DNA of 60,000 bases from Apostichopus japonicus (taxonomy: Eukaryota > Echinodermata > Holothuroidea > Aspidochirotida > Stichopodidae): contig NC_092572.1 of assembly GCF_037975245.1 (NCBI RefSeq), positions 21,876,489 to 21,936,488 of the forward strand. The letters run 5' to 3'. A program made the position numbers and the translations under genes. The notes below the pieces were generated by a model that saw nothing but the letters and a program-made list of their open reading frames with translations, made no database searches and had not been told where the DNA came from. Below are positions 27,301 through 35,360 of the stretch, in pieces; the stretch's first letter is position 1, and each line of letters begins with the position of its first letter.

Positions 27301-29114
27301 GTTGTATCATATCGCATCACTTCTGAAGAACAGGTAATACAGCTTAGTACAACAAACATCTCCCTCCCAATTCAACTATCCCGAAGAACAAAAGCAAAAC
27401 ATAAAACTCTTCCATAATCTTATGGTGAAGTGGGACGTCCTGCATGGAGAAAATTTAATGAAATCCCTACCCCTTCAGCTTCTTTTAATATTTGGATATC
27501 ATAAAAAAGCATTAAATGTTTTAAGCTTACATAAATGAGATGAATGCTACATGTTCCTTAATCTGGATGCTGTTTTTCATTATAAGAAAGTTCTGTTATA
27601 TTTGAGATATATAACTCTTAAATATTTTAATTGATTTCGTACTTAGGCTCTTGATCTACTTAAAGGAAGCCCTGTGGAAAACGAAGGGATGTCTGCTGGT
27701 ACTAAACGTGCCGATTTATTTCAGATCACTGTGGATATCTCGATAAACCAAGAGAAAGTTTCACAAGGTATGATAAGACATAATAAAAACTTTCCTTTTT
27801 ACTATGTGCTTTGAAGTGTTGTTTTTCTTGAAATTCACTGTTAGCAACTTTTTGCTTCACTATCATATTAGGTTTATGTATCCTTTCTTTTCTCTTAATT
27901 TTCTTTCTGGTTCACTTGTGCTGCCATGTCAGTTGTTTCACCCCTTTTTTTTGCCGCCTTATAATGGCAACACAATATCCTACATTAAAAATGTATCTAA
28001 ACATGTTTTGTGTTAAAGATTCCCATTCGAAATGAACACTTATCATCCACGGGCTTAAAGCATCAAGGATCTGTATTTACAGTTTTTGATAAATAAAGTC
28101 ACATACAATCAAATTGTCCTCAATTTAAGGTTAAGAAAACTGCTTACCAGAGTTAATAAACGTGTCACTTATGTCACCCATTAACTAATAATAACATAGG
28201 CCTCATGATGTTGTTAAACATTTAAGAAAACAAAGAGAATTTACTGTTCTAGAAAGAGGTGTGAACACAACACTAAATACTCTAAAATTACTCAAGTTCG
28301 TCTGATATTGATTTATAAGATGTATTTTAGAAAATTTTGTCATTATTAAAATATTTATATAACCCATTAACACTTTCAAAAACTTGATATATTCAATTCT
28401 TGTCATTATTCTATCGTACTCTAAAAGGACACGGTTTTATAGACTAAATTGCATTCTTTTCTTCTCTTTTACCATGGAAACTACTATCATTATTTCACTT
28501 TATATTCCCAAACCATTAAGATTTCAAGGATTCCTTTCTTTCAGGAATCTTATCTTTAGCAACATTCCATGGAGCAGACGCAACAAAAAAAATGACCAAC
28601 AATGAAAAGAATAGCCCATTGATGTCGATACTTACACCACTCATCACCAACAATTTTTGTCGAACGTGAGTAAAGCTACACACAACCAAAAATTTTTCAA
28701 ACAATTTCCGTATATGTTATAACTAATTATTCTTTTTAGATAATTTTAGCTTTTACTTTATGAATAATGTTGAAATTTATTTGATGCTAGCTTTCACATG
28801 CTGATTTCTGTCATTGTGCTCCATAGGGCAATGATAGTGACAATTACTTTGGATGCATCACAAGAGACGCAGGAAACGCTACACTATATTGAAAAGGTAA
28901 AGTAGAGACATAATTATACTCACATGTTTGTATGTCCTTCTCTGACATTATATATTTAAAATACCATTCATTGTAAACAGGAATTGGTTAGCACGCTTCT
29001 CGATACTATTCGTATAGAGTTAAACTAACGAATGCTTTGCTTGATGGCTACTTTAATCGAAGTTATTCATTTGATTCACAGATGAGAGAAGCAAGTGAAA
29101 AGCGATGGGTGTAA
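12330..29114 (+). CDS. Ig-Ig-TM receptor with a coiled coil and kinesin-14-like pseudo-motor cytoplasmic domain (16 exons)
   Basis: Exons read at 12330-12378, 12709-13029, 13296-13604, 20179-20292, 20745-20772, 21283-21301, 21899-21940, 25265-25321, 25538-25630, 26147-26230, 26651-26824, 27172-27333, 27647-27767, 28545-28665, 28827-28896 and 29082-29114. They total 1,797 nt (598 codons plus TAA) with every intron phase matching. Order of parts: signal peptide (MAPLKITIALFTVIL, ideal accATGG start), two Ig domains, TM helix, short linker, heptad coil (TQKQENEQLQKSLD), then kinesin strand 1 (PQIFLRIRG), P-loop GTPKSGKTFTM and the C-terminal core (AMIVTITLDA..ETLHYIEK). Switch I (SSRSH) is replaced by GTKRAD and Switch II (DLAGSE) by TFHGAD, so ATP-driven motility is unlikely. 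The TM exon ends on a donor and the motor exons start on acceptors with no start codon exon or poly(A) site seen between. Two microexons (28 and 19 nt) carry the link, and these are the least certain calls. The alternative is two adjacent genes. Confidence 0.66.
12709..13604 (+). CDS. Two Ig-domain exons of gene B
   Basis: Exon 12709-13029 encodes a V-like Ig fold: Cys in GHIPCIIRG, Trp in AYFWKIG, then TDEGNYHCRVA. Exon 13296-13604 encodes a second fold: Cys in GSLTCEA, Trp in LRLRWLNN, Cys in SILICEAYG, with several Asn-X-Ser/Thr sites. Both are phase 1-1, as expected for shuffled Ig modules. Ligand is unknown. The right arm keeps the first exon open but has broken the second. Confidence 0.88.
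14325..15192 (-). repeat. 3' LTR of the Ty3/Gypsy element
   Basis: It starts TGTAAC and ends GCTACA on the plus strand, so both strands show TG...CA. By reading, it differs from the other LTR at only two adjacent bases near 14,372, which points to a recent insertion. Inside lies a short tandem array (about 14,624-14,748) of a roughly 34-bp unit containing tcgggca motifs. A TATATATA stretch near 14,970 could serve the element promoter on the minus strand. Confidence 0.93.
15193..15204 (-). other. Polypurine tract
   Basis: Directly upstream of the 3' LTR in element orientation the minus strand reads GGGTGGGGGAAA. A purine run in this exact place primes plus-strand synthesis in LTR elements and confirms the orientation. 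Confidence 0.8.
15205..15950. other. Residual 3' interior of the LTR element
   Basis: Between the broken pol frame and the polypurine tract only about 40 codons of possible pol remnant (near 15,840-15,960, minus) and AT-rich untranslated sequence remain. The 115-codon open frame at 15,353-15,700 shows no domain and is probably chance. Confidence 0.55.
15951..17840 (-). CDS. Pol fragment: aspartic protease and reverse transcriptase, truncated
   Basis: A 629-codon frame. The protease active site is LLVDTGADLTVV. The reverse transcriptase has FCVDYRKLND, the LPFGLCNAPATFERLM block and the catalytic YLDDVIVY. It ends just after the FVGLCSYYRRF connection region in a nine-base A run near 15,960. 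In another phase the reading continues KAIEDANRPMVGNN for about 40 codons before a stop. The missing RNase H and integrase imply an internal deletion, with the tail perhaps from the end of pol. Confidence 0.9.
   Translation of the reverse strand: MLELWRDGPYSEELPFPPEICYPCRGDKETGKRGEVGLVGQRSTSPHGKPVNVPLSWKRLRSVGARGLYVQGELEGVKVSLLVDTGADLTVVRTGFFEQLSAKKTLELKDVSLDMAVADGRPLAFSGCGSLQLKVGSFAVEHEIWVADIDVDALLGYDFLQRYNCTIDAGKGELTIRGIQHDNIEKNFDGCRVVIAKTVVIPQESEKMVAARIPRMAGVEVPAVVECNERFTERHGVMVAKILVDPSNELVPLRLMNPSNRPITLYEGTLVGECYSAEVIENNPSVGCRTLQGRNRGDGVPPTGPTQLTEPLEELALRSCTELTEAQAGEVRKCLAANADVFARSKEDLGRTDLVQHQINTWAARPIRQAPRRLPIHRKGEARIEVERMLDHDIIEPSMSAWASPIVLVKKKDGSTRFCVDYRKLNDVTEKDSYPLPRIDDTLDTLSGAKWFSTLDLASGYWQVEVHERDRPKTAFVTGSGLFQFKVLPFGLCNAPATFERLMERVLKGLQWQTCLLYLDDVIVYGDSFEKTLKRLAGVFQRLREAKLKLNPKKCNLFLREVNYLGHVVSSEGIAPDPEKVRCVLEWPTPCSTTEVRSFVGLCSYYRRFVKGFSHICAPLFRLTEKKRP
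17723..18628 (-). CDS. Gag capsid and nucleocapsid of the Ty3/Gypsy element
   Basis: A 301-codon frame. Its first 200 residues look like a Gypsy-type capsid (the PSFNGSTPWEDYIVQF start, then LRGPAQAVLADL and LEQRFG). Near the C-terminus is one CCHC zinc knuckle, CWNCGEMGHIRRNC, which binds RNA in the particle. It overlaps the pol frame by 118 bases in another phase, so pol would need a -1 shift. I see no strong slippery heptamer. Confidence 0.88.
   Translation of the reverse strand: MMKKISRQRMWHPQYEPQAPNLSVSRVTAPSFNGSTPWEDYIVQFELISELNGWDERTRALQLAASLRGPAQAVLADLDASKRRRFESLTDALEQRFGRANQTELFRTLLRNRTRQQGESIPELAHDIQRLLSRAYPNASIEMKETLSKEFFIDAISDRDIRWKIYQSRPKTLEEAVSIAAELEAFTLSEQRKDTQKRAVVRVVSEKTEGQENKCGAIDDISKTLATAMTEGFSELTKQLQKLLLVNNTNVSKEGQERRKTIKCWNCGEMGHIRRNCPSPLKYVIPAEETKKQENEEKSVL
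18582..19181 (-). CDS. Element ORF1, probable N-terminal part of Gag
   Basis: A 199-codon frame starts MSGTNPFEQ shortly after the primer-binding region. It is rich in Arg, Glu, Pro and Asp and has no fold I recognise. It overlaps the next frame (18628-17723) and lies in a different phase, so either Gag is made through a programmed frame change, or the second frame starts on its own Met, or a single-base mutation has split Gag. Position and composition fit a disordered Gag amino terminus. Confidence 0.6.
   Translation of the reverse strand: MSGTNPFEQSVVNEPATWSLPDENIPDVDEFDPLNVPVRPRSCGGPIQTTKYQDEPGWGDKGDGDRLADFLVGPEALRDENRRPTVGKSYELADERGEAWGDEDRRPLMNQGYKRTAREDALEASRWQPRGGPREQMVMQQPTEAYESAPAYDRGRFRTNKLRPGMRPGYPWREEGNNRRLSMSNDEKNQSAKNVAPAV
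19215..19235 (-). other. Primer-binding-site region
   Basis: Immediately inside the 5' LTR the minus strand reads TTGGTGGCAACGGTGGGATT. The TGG start next to the LTR end is what a tRNA-primed LTR element shows. I cannot assign the tRNA species from sequence alone. Confidence 0.55.
19236..20103 (-). repeat. 5' LTR of the Ty3/Gypsy element
   Basis: An 868-bp near-identical partner of 14325-15192. In element orientation this is the upstream LTR. It carries the same roughly 34-bp tandem array at about 19,535-19,659. The short open frames inside both LTRs are non-coding repeats of each other. Confidence 0.93.
20179..20292 (+). CDS. Transmembrane exon of gene B
   Basis: This 114-nt, phase 1-1 exon encodes an extracellular stub, about 24 hydrophobic residues (WMLMSIVFIVAFVIIAICLV) and a Lys-Lys-Tyr-Lys stop-transfer sequence. 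It follows directly after the LTR-element insertion in the preceding intron. The exon ends at a splice donor, so translation must continue downstream on the same strand. The right arm keeps an intact equivalent at 41698-41811. Confidence 0.87.
20745..21940 (+). CDS. Linker microexons and coiled-coil exon of gene B
   Basis: Three short exons join the TM exon to the motor. Exon 20745-20772 (28 nt, phase 1 to 2, donor GTAAGT) reads DQSKKENPI. Exon 21283-21301 (19 nt, phase 2 to 0, behind a pyrimidine tract) completes a Thr and adds EGEETQ. Exon 21899-21940 (42 nt, phase 0-0) reads TQKQENEQLQKSLD, exactly two heptads. I chose the two microexons because they have canonical borders and together convert the phase-1 end of the TM exon into the phase-0 start of the coil exon. 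RNA evidence would be decisive. Other unseen exons could do the same job. Confidence 0.55.
21566..22341 (+). repeat. Tandem duplication of a ~0.39 kb intron-exon segment
   Basis: Two adjacent copies start at about 21566 and 21957 with the shared opening gaagaataattat and run in parallel for roughly 390 bp. Each includes a 42-nt coiled-coil exon (21899-21940 and 22284-22325) followed by the donor GTAAGT. The copies have diverged by substitutions and small indels. The right arm has lost this region. Confidence 0.85.
22284..22325 (+). pseudogene. Duplicated coiled-coil exon, acceptor lost
   Basis: It reads THKRENEQLRESLD in the same phase as the exon at 21899-21940, so the heptad pattern has been preserved. 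The donor GTAAGT is intact. The acceptor has changed from ccccgcag to ccccgctg, so there is no AG at the correct place and the exon is probably skipped. Confidence 0.6.
22342..25264. other. Long intron of gene B
   Basis: No exon in the right phase was found here. A short open stretch at 22752-22812 follows an AG but ends in phase 1 on a weak GTTAAC, which does not fit its neighbours. Around 23,040-23,230 there are two related copies of a segment with tacaa.ggta.catagtagcat and accagg.cagg.cata, a minor local repeat. Nothing else was supported. Confidence 0.45.
25538..29114 (+). CDS. Kinesin-like pseudo-motor exons of gene B
   Basis: The nine exons from 25538 encode a compact kinesin core of about 285 residues, shorter than a typical 330-350-residue motor. 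Recognisable parts are the first strand (PQIFLRIRG), the segment before the P-loop (KLTRIFTPEEEQDKVF, ending DIVQ), the P-loop GTPKSGKTFTM, the TKRADLFQITVDI region that aligns with Switch I, GILSLATFHGAD at Switch II, and FCRTAMIVTITLD. Walker A is intact but the Ser/Arg/Ser/His and Asp/Gly/Ser/Glu switch residues are lost. Kinesin-14 placement is suggested by the coil lying N-terminal to the motor. The chain ends soon after the core, in MREASEKRWV. Confidence 0.8.
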
Positions 29115-29780
29115 CCAAACATGCTCCAAGATTATCAAACTGATACCGAGACAGCTTCCAGTTGAGAGATGTAATCAATTTGAAGATCTGGCATAGCAGC
29201 ATTTCACCTGAAAAACAACCTCTTTCCAACGAACCCACCATATTAGTGTTTGAAATGATGATATATACCTCCTCATAAGACGTCGAAGAGTTGATTATAA
29301 CATATTTGTATTCCAGAACTGTATTACATACTGTGTTGTAAATATGATGTCATTGTTACCGGTTTCTTCTGCTTACAGTACATTGTTTCGATATATTGTA
29401 TCGTGTGCCATTAATAATACACTCTCTAATGTTGCACAAATTACTAATTTCAAGAACAAGTTTGCTGCACTTAAAAAATTGTATCAAAGATTCAAGCCTA
29501 CCATTTCTAAATTTATAATATATTGGACGTATCAAAATTTCATTTAAACATCCGGACTACTCTCCTATCGAGATGTTAAAAACCCTTTATTCAGACATGT
29601 GTAAATTAATAGATCGCTGAATACTGAACTTACATATACCGTACTCAATGTATATCGATGCATGTGTATTCATGAATGTGAAATTCGTGCTCATATTTAT
29701 ACTCTAAGTGTCTTAGTTAATATGCACTAGGTGACATGACAAGATTTGGATTGAAAACTAGTCCTGGATAAAAAAAAAAT
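29115..29780 (+). other. 3' flank of gene B, still inside the left arm
   Basis: Sequence after the TAA of gene B remains similar to the right arm (38,420-39,063) until about 29,780, where similarity fades. An AATAAA occurs at 29840-29845, about 725 bp past the stop, as a possible poly(A) signal. No open frame here is convincing. Confidence 0.4.
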
Positions 29781-31290
29781 ATATACATATATGTGTCCAT
29801 TGCTCTCGTTGATTTATAATATAAGAGGCAAGTAAATGCAATAAACACAGTGTTGACTAAATATGAGATTGTCATCCATTAGCACCGTATTGTAATGGTG
29901 TCACGGAAAGCGGAGATTGGAGAATGAGCCAACCGTCTTGAGTACATTTAGTAAAGCCATTTCACACAAGTTGTGAAGGACACGTTCGCCACAAAGAGAG
30001 CAGGTTTATGAGTTAAAAATATCAAATTGCATTATGTTTTGACGTGATACCAGTCACTAACCCCATTTGCTTCCTGACGTTTAGCAAGTTAATGTTATGA
30101 ATTAACATCTTGTATAATCACTTGCCTACACTTGCTAAGATACATATCAAATTTTAAAAACGTATAACTTTTTGTTTCATCTTTCTACTTCTTTTTTTCT
30201 TTTGTATTGTACAAATGCTTATGCTACCAGCTTATGTTACCAGCCATGTACTCTCTGCAACCTCTTTGTCACGCATAACTCCCTGTATACATGTTCTGGA
30301 GTTTGCATTTAAGACGAATATTTTCATTTTATCAACCTTAGAATGAGTTAATGGGAGAGCTCTGTATTCGTGGCAGCAGTGCAAAGAGAAGTTCGGATTC
30401 AGATGGAGGCGAATTTTCTGTCTGTCTCTTGTATGTGGACGGCCAGCCTGCTAGGGGGTTAGTGTGTCTGCTGGTGGACCGATCATGCATTATATTGTGG
30501 GTTAGGTTGATTGGATTGTGCGGGCGGAGAAAGTGATGTTGAGTGATTCTTTTATTGTGATTTTTGTATTCTTCATGAATCTATTTGGAGTTTGTAGTGA
30601 CATTATCTTACCTAGCTTGTATATGCCATCGCGACTAGCTATGTCATTGGCTACTTTTAGGTAAACATGTTAGCGTCAAATCTAATCGTAAACGCTGTGT
30701 AGAAAGGGTTCTCCTAGCGCACACCACATTGCTTAAAGTGGATGGAGGACTTTGATTAAGTTACTGTAGTTACTGTACGATCTAAGATATATTAAAGTTC
30801 ATACTCTGGAAATGTTACGCAAAGGTAAAGTGTAAAGTGTCATGGGTTGTACGTAACACCGCTCGGCTAAACCTTAACATTTAATTCATAAACATTTTAC
30901 TATATCTAGGATAAACCTATCTTTACTGATGGTAAACATCTATTTGATAACATTGACCAACCAAAATGACACACAGGGCACCTATCACATAAACTAACGT
31001 GAGTATGTGTATGGCTTGTGTTATCGAAAATTTGATATGCCTTCGACATGAGCAATTACTGGCCACAGGTGTGTAGATTAGCCTTAGATTGTATCGATCA
31101 CCAGCAGGGAAGCATACTGTTTTCATTGTGTTCTTTGTGTTCTTATTCTGTTGTTCAAGTAATGTTGTCTGAAATGAATATACTGTCTTTATTCTTTACT
31201 TTTTAAACAACATGATTTCATTGTCAACATTTACGATCTTCAATTTCCTTTATTGCATCTTCTGTTGTTGTTGAAGCAGAGAACTTTCGT
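29781..31290. other. Start of the unduplicated centre, nothing recognised
   Basis: No exon, RNA gene or element could be supported. The frame at 30351-30536 has no recognisable domain. Confidence 0.4.
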
Positions 31291-31296
31291 CGCTGT

Positions 31297-32456
31297 TGTT
31301 ACGAGGGCCCATTGTAGCCTAACGCTAGTTACTGCTAGTGAGGAACCTAATGTTATTATGTAGAAAGTATTTAATTGCCTACGTGACAATCAATATTTGA
31401 GAAATTAGGTCGGGTTAACGTCATGATGTTATTTATGTAATGAGCAATACACGATTGTTCTGGTATATTCCTTATGATGACGCGCTGGTCTCGGGTTAAC
31501 ATCGGCTTACGTGAGATCGCGTGTAAGCTGTGCACATCTTCGTGGATTCTCTGGAATGTTCGTGAGATATGCAAAGGACTTCCGCGAATAGAGAAACCGG
31601 GTCGCGTTGTTACTCAGGTGTATCGAGAAAGATCTGGAGGATTCTTGACATGGCGAATCGTATATAAACCCGCCCAGATCGGAGAGTTTCTCAGTTTCTG
31701 AACGAATACAAGCGACGACACATATTATACCATTCTACTATAAATCGTCAGTGCTCAACCACCAGTAGTTTCTGAAGGATTGAGATATCGATACCAAGAT
31801 TGATTCTGCACTTCCATTCAGAAGTTTGAAGAGGACTTTGCTGTGAAAATACAGTTTTCCAGTCTTTATTTCGGAGAAGGTGAAGAATTTCTGTCTCCGT
31901 TGAGGAAGTTCGTTACGCCAGGAGTTGGTGGCTATAAAGCTGATTTTGGACTGACTCTGGTAATATTTAGTCGGCGAGTAGTTCGACTTGTGCTTCACTC
32001 GATTGTGGCTGGAAGTCCGCCTTCTATTTTGGAGCATCGCCGGAAAGGAGGTGACTGCTGTTTCTGGGATCACGAGAAACTTCGTCGAGGACCAGTGAAT
32101 TTCGCGGTACAACGGACCGAGAATCGTCGTCATCAAGGTCGTGGCCGCTGAGGGATATCGCCGTTGGAAGAGACCAGTGTGGTTTAAAGTGTATCCTATC
32201 TTGTCAAGTTTGTGAGTAATTTTCTATATATTTGTAATTACCACTTATTGTTGTTGGTTCAGACTCCATTGTTAATTATAGTTTACGTTCTCATTTAAAA
32301 TCTCTAGACTCGTCAATTTGTCTGTGTTCCTTACGGAAACGAACCCAGGCTTGTGTCTCGTTAAAAATTAATTATCGAGACCTCTCGCATTCCAAAGTAA
32401 CACTGTGAAGTTACGTCAATAAATAGTTGTTGCATTTTAGCTTGTTGAAGCAACAC
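31297..32456 (+). mobile_element. LTR-like or promoter-like segment (tentative)
   Basis: This segment is less AT-rich than its surroundings. It contains a strong TATA box (gtatataaaccc at about 31658), a GAGAGTTTCTCAGTTTCTGAACG stretch about 30 bp later that looks like a transcript start region, and an AATAAA near 32,421. This order (TATA, start, poly(A)) is what a solo LTR shows. I could not find matching ends or a target duplication, so the limits are approximate. An alternative is the promoter and first exon of a gene, with the 102-codon frame at 31843-32151. Confidence 0.28.
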
Positions 32457-34329
32457 GTGATACAAGTGATAAGACTTGATCCACAGAGAGGGGGTACGCG
32501 GCCTGTAGGCAGAACATAGAGCCCTTAACCGCATTGTGTGTGTATAGTTAAGCCCATTGAAAGGGGAGGGGGGGGGGGGATCATTTCCAGTTAGGAGGCA
32601 TCGGAAAATATGGTTTGAGAATAAATGTATTCTCATGTTCATAATATACTTAAAAACAGAATATTTAAAAAAGGAGCCCATTGAGATAATTCTTTCCGAG
32701 GACAGACACTACGCCCCCGGTTGTAGAATATGACTACAGTGATATTGCCACACACAAAACATCTTTCATACGGATACATAACAAATCGCTGCCGTTTAGC
32801 ATCTTAGCATCAGACTTAATTTACAAACACTCTTTCAGCGTTTAGTCAGTATTGTGATGTTCTTCTATGTATTTACTGTATTTCTGTGGGTGATAACACA
32901 CTCATAGCCCAAATTTAAAGTATCTCTCCTCAGAGTCGAAAGAAAAACTTCTCAGTACTTCTTCCTTACCAAATGAACCAAAAGTATGGTAGCATTTTAT
33001 AACAGAACACAATATTGTGTGCACGAAATACTCTGTGGAAAGACGTAAGAAGAATATAAGATACATTTTGGGGTTAGATATTCACCGTGACCAATAGGCA
33101 TTATTGACAGTTTACATAACAGCCTATACCGTCATTTAGTCCACCGCTAAGAATGCTTCTAAAATGTTTGAATGTTTAAACGTATTATATTAAAATCGCG
33201 AGGCATACGGTATTAAAAGTGTACTAGATGAGCTTACTGGAGTGCTTTCTCTTTCAGTTATTTGCAATTCAGAAGGTCTTTATACATTTATGTGTTGTGC
33301 ATAAAAACAAAAGTATTTAGCAAAAAAACTTAAGGTTGGCGACATTTTCAACCTAAAGTCATGTCCCTAAGACCAAGACGCGTGGGCACGTAGCCAGCTT
33401 TTTGGTGTAAGGGGTAATGCAAATGCTCGTCCCCTTTTTAAGTCATGGAACTTAAGTTTCATATTAATTGATATGGCTTTTCATTACACCATAAAGGCTG
33501 TACTCTCTTTTACGAATTCGGATTGATAAGGGTGTAGGGAGCTCAAGATGGGGGGGGGGGGACACCCTCTAAAAATATGTGGGCTGTAAGCGGGCGTAGA
33601 TGCAAATGGTGCTTTCATTTCCTTCATCTGCGTATACGAATTTCCTCTGGTGGGTTATAAATGGTAACCCGTTTGGAGGGGTAGGGTAAGAGAGGATGCA
33701 TGTCTCCCAATGTTCTCAATGGGGAAGGCCCTGTATGTATCAATGAAACCAATCAGTTTTCATACCAATTTAACCTTTGATCACATGACCTTTGGCCCGT
33801 TCTGCGCAATCCAAGGATAACTATAACATCCGTATTTTGTAAGAATAGATGGCAGTCAATAAATCCCATTGGCGAAAAGAGACAGAATTTCGACAGAAGC
33901 CGCACGATCGCTATAGCTTAACTAAAAGCTTTCAGTTGAGCTAGTATAATTTGTCATCATACATGCATGTTCTTAAATTTCGGTTGACTGATATTGTGTA
34001 GTATGCAAGCTATTGGACAAGAGTTTTATACGGTCTTATACGGTGCTTATTTTAAAATTTTCCAGGTCCCATCCATACAGCGACACCCTAAAGTTAGGCC
34101 ATGAGGTATATTTTCCCCAATATATGTCCTGTCCGATCTCTTATCTGTAAATGTCTGCTTGATAAACATAGCCGAGGCCAAAGTAAGGTAAATACTCTTC
34201 TACCTAATGAAAAATGTGGGTGATGAATTGATTGATACTAAGATTGGGTGGTCGATATACAACCCCTACACTTACTGATTTTGTTTTAGAGATGCATAAT
34301 TTAATAATCATGGATTCAAAACAAGTAAT
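32457..34329. other. Central loop, nothing recognised
   Basis: AT-rich sequence with G homopolymers near 32,567 and 33,550. No exon, RNA gene or element could be supported. Confidence 0.4.
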
Positions 34330-34740
34330 ATTGACATTTTCAATTAAAGAACTGCTGATGTCATCATAAACAGAAAAGGTAAATCAAGTATTGACATACA
34401 TAGCCACTCCTCCACCGGTTGAACAATTTTGGTCCCGGTTAATAAAAGTATACCCAGGTATATCAAATAGATCAACGGGACTAGTGGCATGCAGCGATGT
34501 TTCAGAAATAGCAATAACGGAAAAGTTGTGCTTGCATGAAAAAAAGAAGTTGCAATAAAGCTACATAAGTTTTACTTAGACTCCTAATATTTATAGGGGA
34601 GAAAGTTCAAAGTTTCACTCGTTTTACCTATTGAATAAAAGTCAGCAGTTTTATCATTATCTATATATTTACTAGATAAATCCCTAGCAGAACCCAAAAC
34701 AGAAGCAGGGTCAATGTTGTTTGAGTTGAGAAGGTCTGTT
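34330..34740 (-). pseudogene. Decayed LINE ORF2 start (AP-endonuclease remnant)
   Basis: Minus-strand translation gives NIRSLSKTYVALLQLL near 34,600 and then, after a phase slip, FSVIAISETSLH, FDIPGYTFINRD and STGGGVAMYV before a stop. The NIRSL, SET, PGY.F..R and GGGVA.Y blocks are the opening of the apurinic endonuclease domain in CR1/L2/Jockey-type LINEs. It lies downstream of the ORF1 remnant at 35361-36079 on the same strand, so both belong to one element. The rest of ORF2, including reverse transcriptase, was not found. Confidence 0.72.
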
Positions 34741-34837
34741 ATGATATATATGTGTGATTAATACTAAACATTAAACAAGAAGAACAAATACTTACCAAGA
34801 AAACGTTAACGATACTAATAAATCCAGTAATTCCAGA

Positions 34838-35125
34838 GCAAAATAACACTATGCAAATGACTACAAACATACAGTAACTGAGAGATAAACAATACAAGCG
34901 ATGAGTCACGATTCCATATAACAGGATACCAAAGCAAAATAACACTATGCAAATGACTACAAACATACAGTAACTGAGAGATAAACAATTCAAGCGATGA
35001 GTCACGATTCCATATAACAGGATACCAAAGCAAAATAACACTATGCAAATTACTACAAACATACAGTAACTGAGAGATAAACTAATTCAAGCGATGAGTC
35101 ACGATTCCATATAACAGTGTAACCA
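34838..35125. repeat. 96-bp tandem repeat array with octamer and AP-1 motifs
   Basis: Three near-identical units begin at 34838, 34934 and 35030 with gcaaaataacactatgcaaat. A diverged echo continues to about 35,250. Each unit holds ATGCAAAT (34851, 34947, 35043) and TGAGTCA (34902, 34998, 35095), the consensus sites of POU-octamer and AP-1 factors. The array sits between the ORF1 and ORF2 remnants of a LINE. Because 96 is a multiple of three it creates a periodic hydrophobic open frame on the minus strand, which I regard as a by-product. Confidence 0.85.
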
Positions 35126-35360
35126 AAGGACTACATTTAAGTACGTGTTAGGCAACCGTGTTGAGCACTGTTTATAACTGAAACAATTCCAGCGACGTGT
35201 CACCATTCCATACAACAGTATAATCAAAAGACTACATTCCAGTGTGTTACGCAACTGTGTTGAGTACTGTTTATAAACAATGGATAGGTTAAAGTGGTAT
35301 AACGTTGCGATCAGCGATATGGTGATGATAATTACAATTTCTGTAGGTCCGATAGATTTT

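Larger units (their letters stand above)
2095..29780 (+). repeat. Left arm of a large inverted duplication
   Basis: This arm reappears in reverse complement at about 38,420-56,375, with the same exons in mirrored order. Exons compared by eye are roughly 85-95 percent identical. Matching anchors include 5174-5305 with 53181-53312, 9195-9312 with 47480-47597, 12709-13029 with 42758-43078, and 28827-28896 with 39263-39332. Each of these pairs has equal exon length. The outer edge is sharp near 2095. The inner edge near 29,780 fades gradually. The arm is about 10 kb longer than its partner, mainly because of an LTR element (14325-20103) and 5.8 kb that the right arm has lost. Confidence 0.93.

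Noticed and set aside
34739-35062. Minus-strand 107-codon frame with repeated hydrophobic segments, like a multi-pass membrane protein
   Set aside because: It is a direct read-through of the 96-bp tandem array, whose unit length is a multiple of three. There are no splice sites or conserved flanks.
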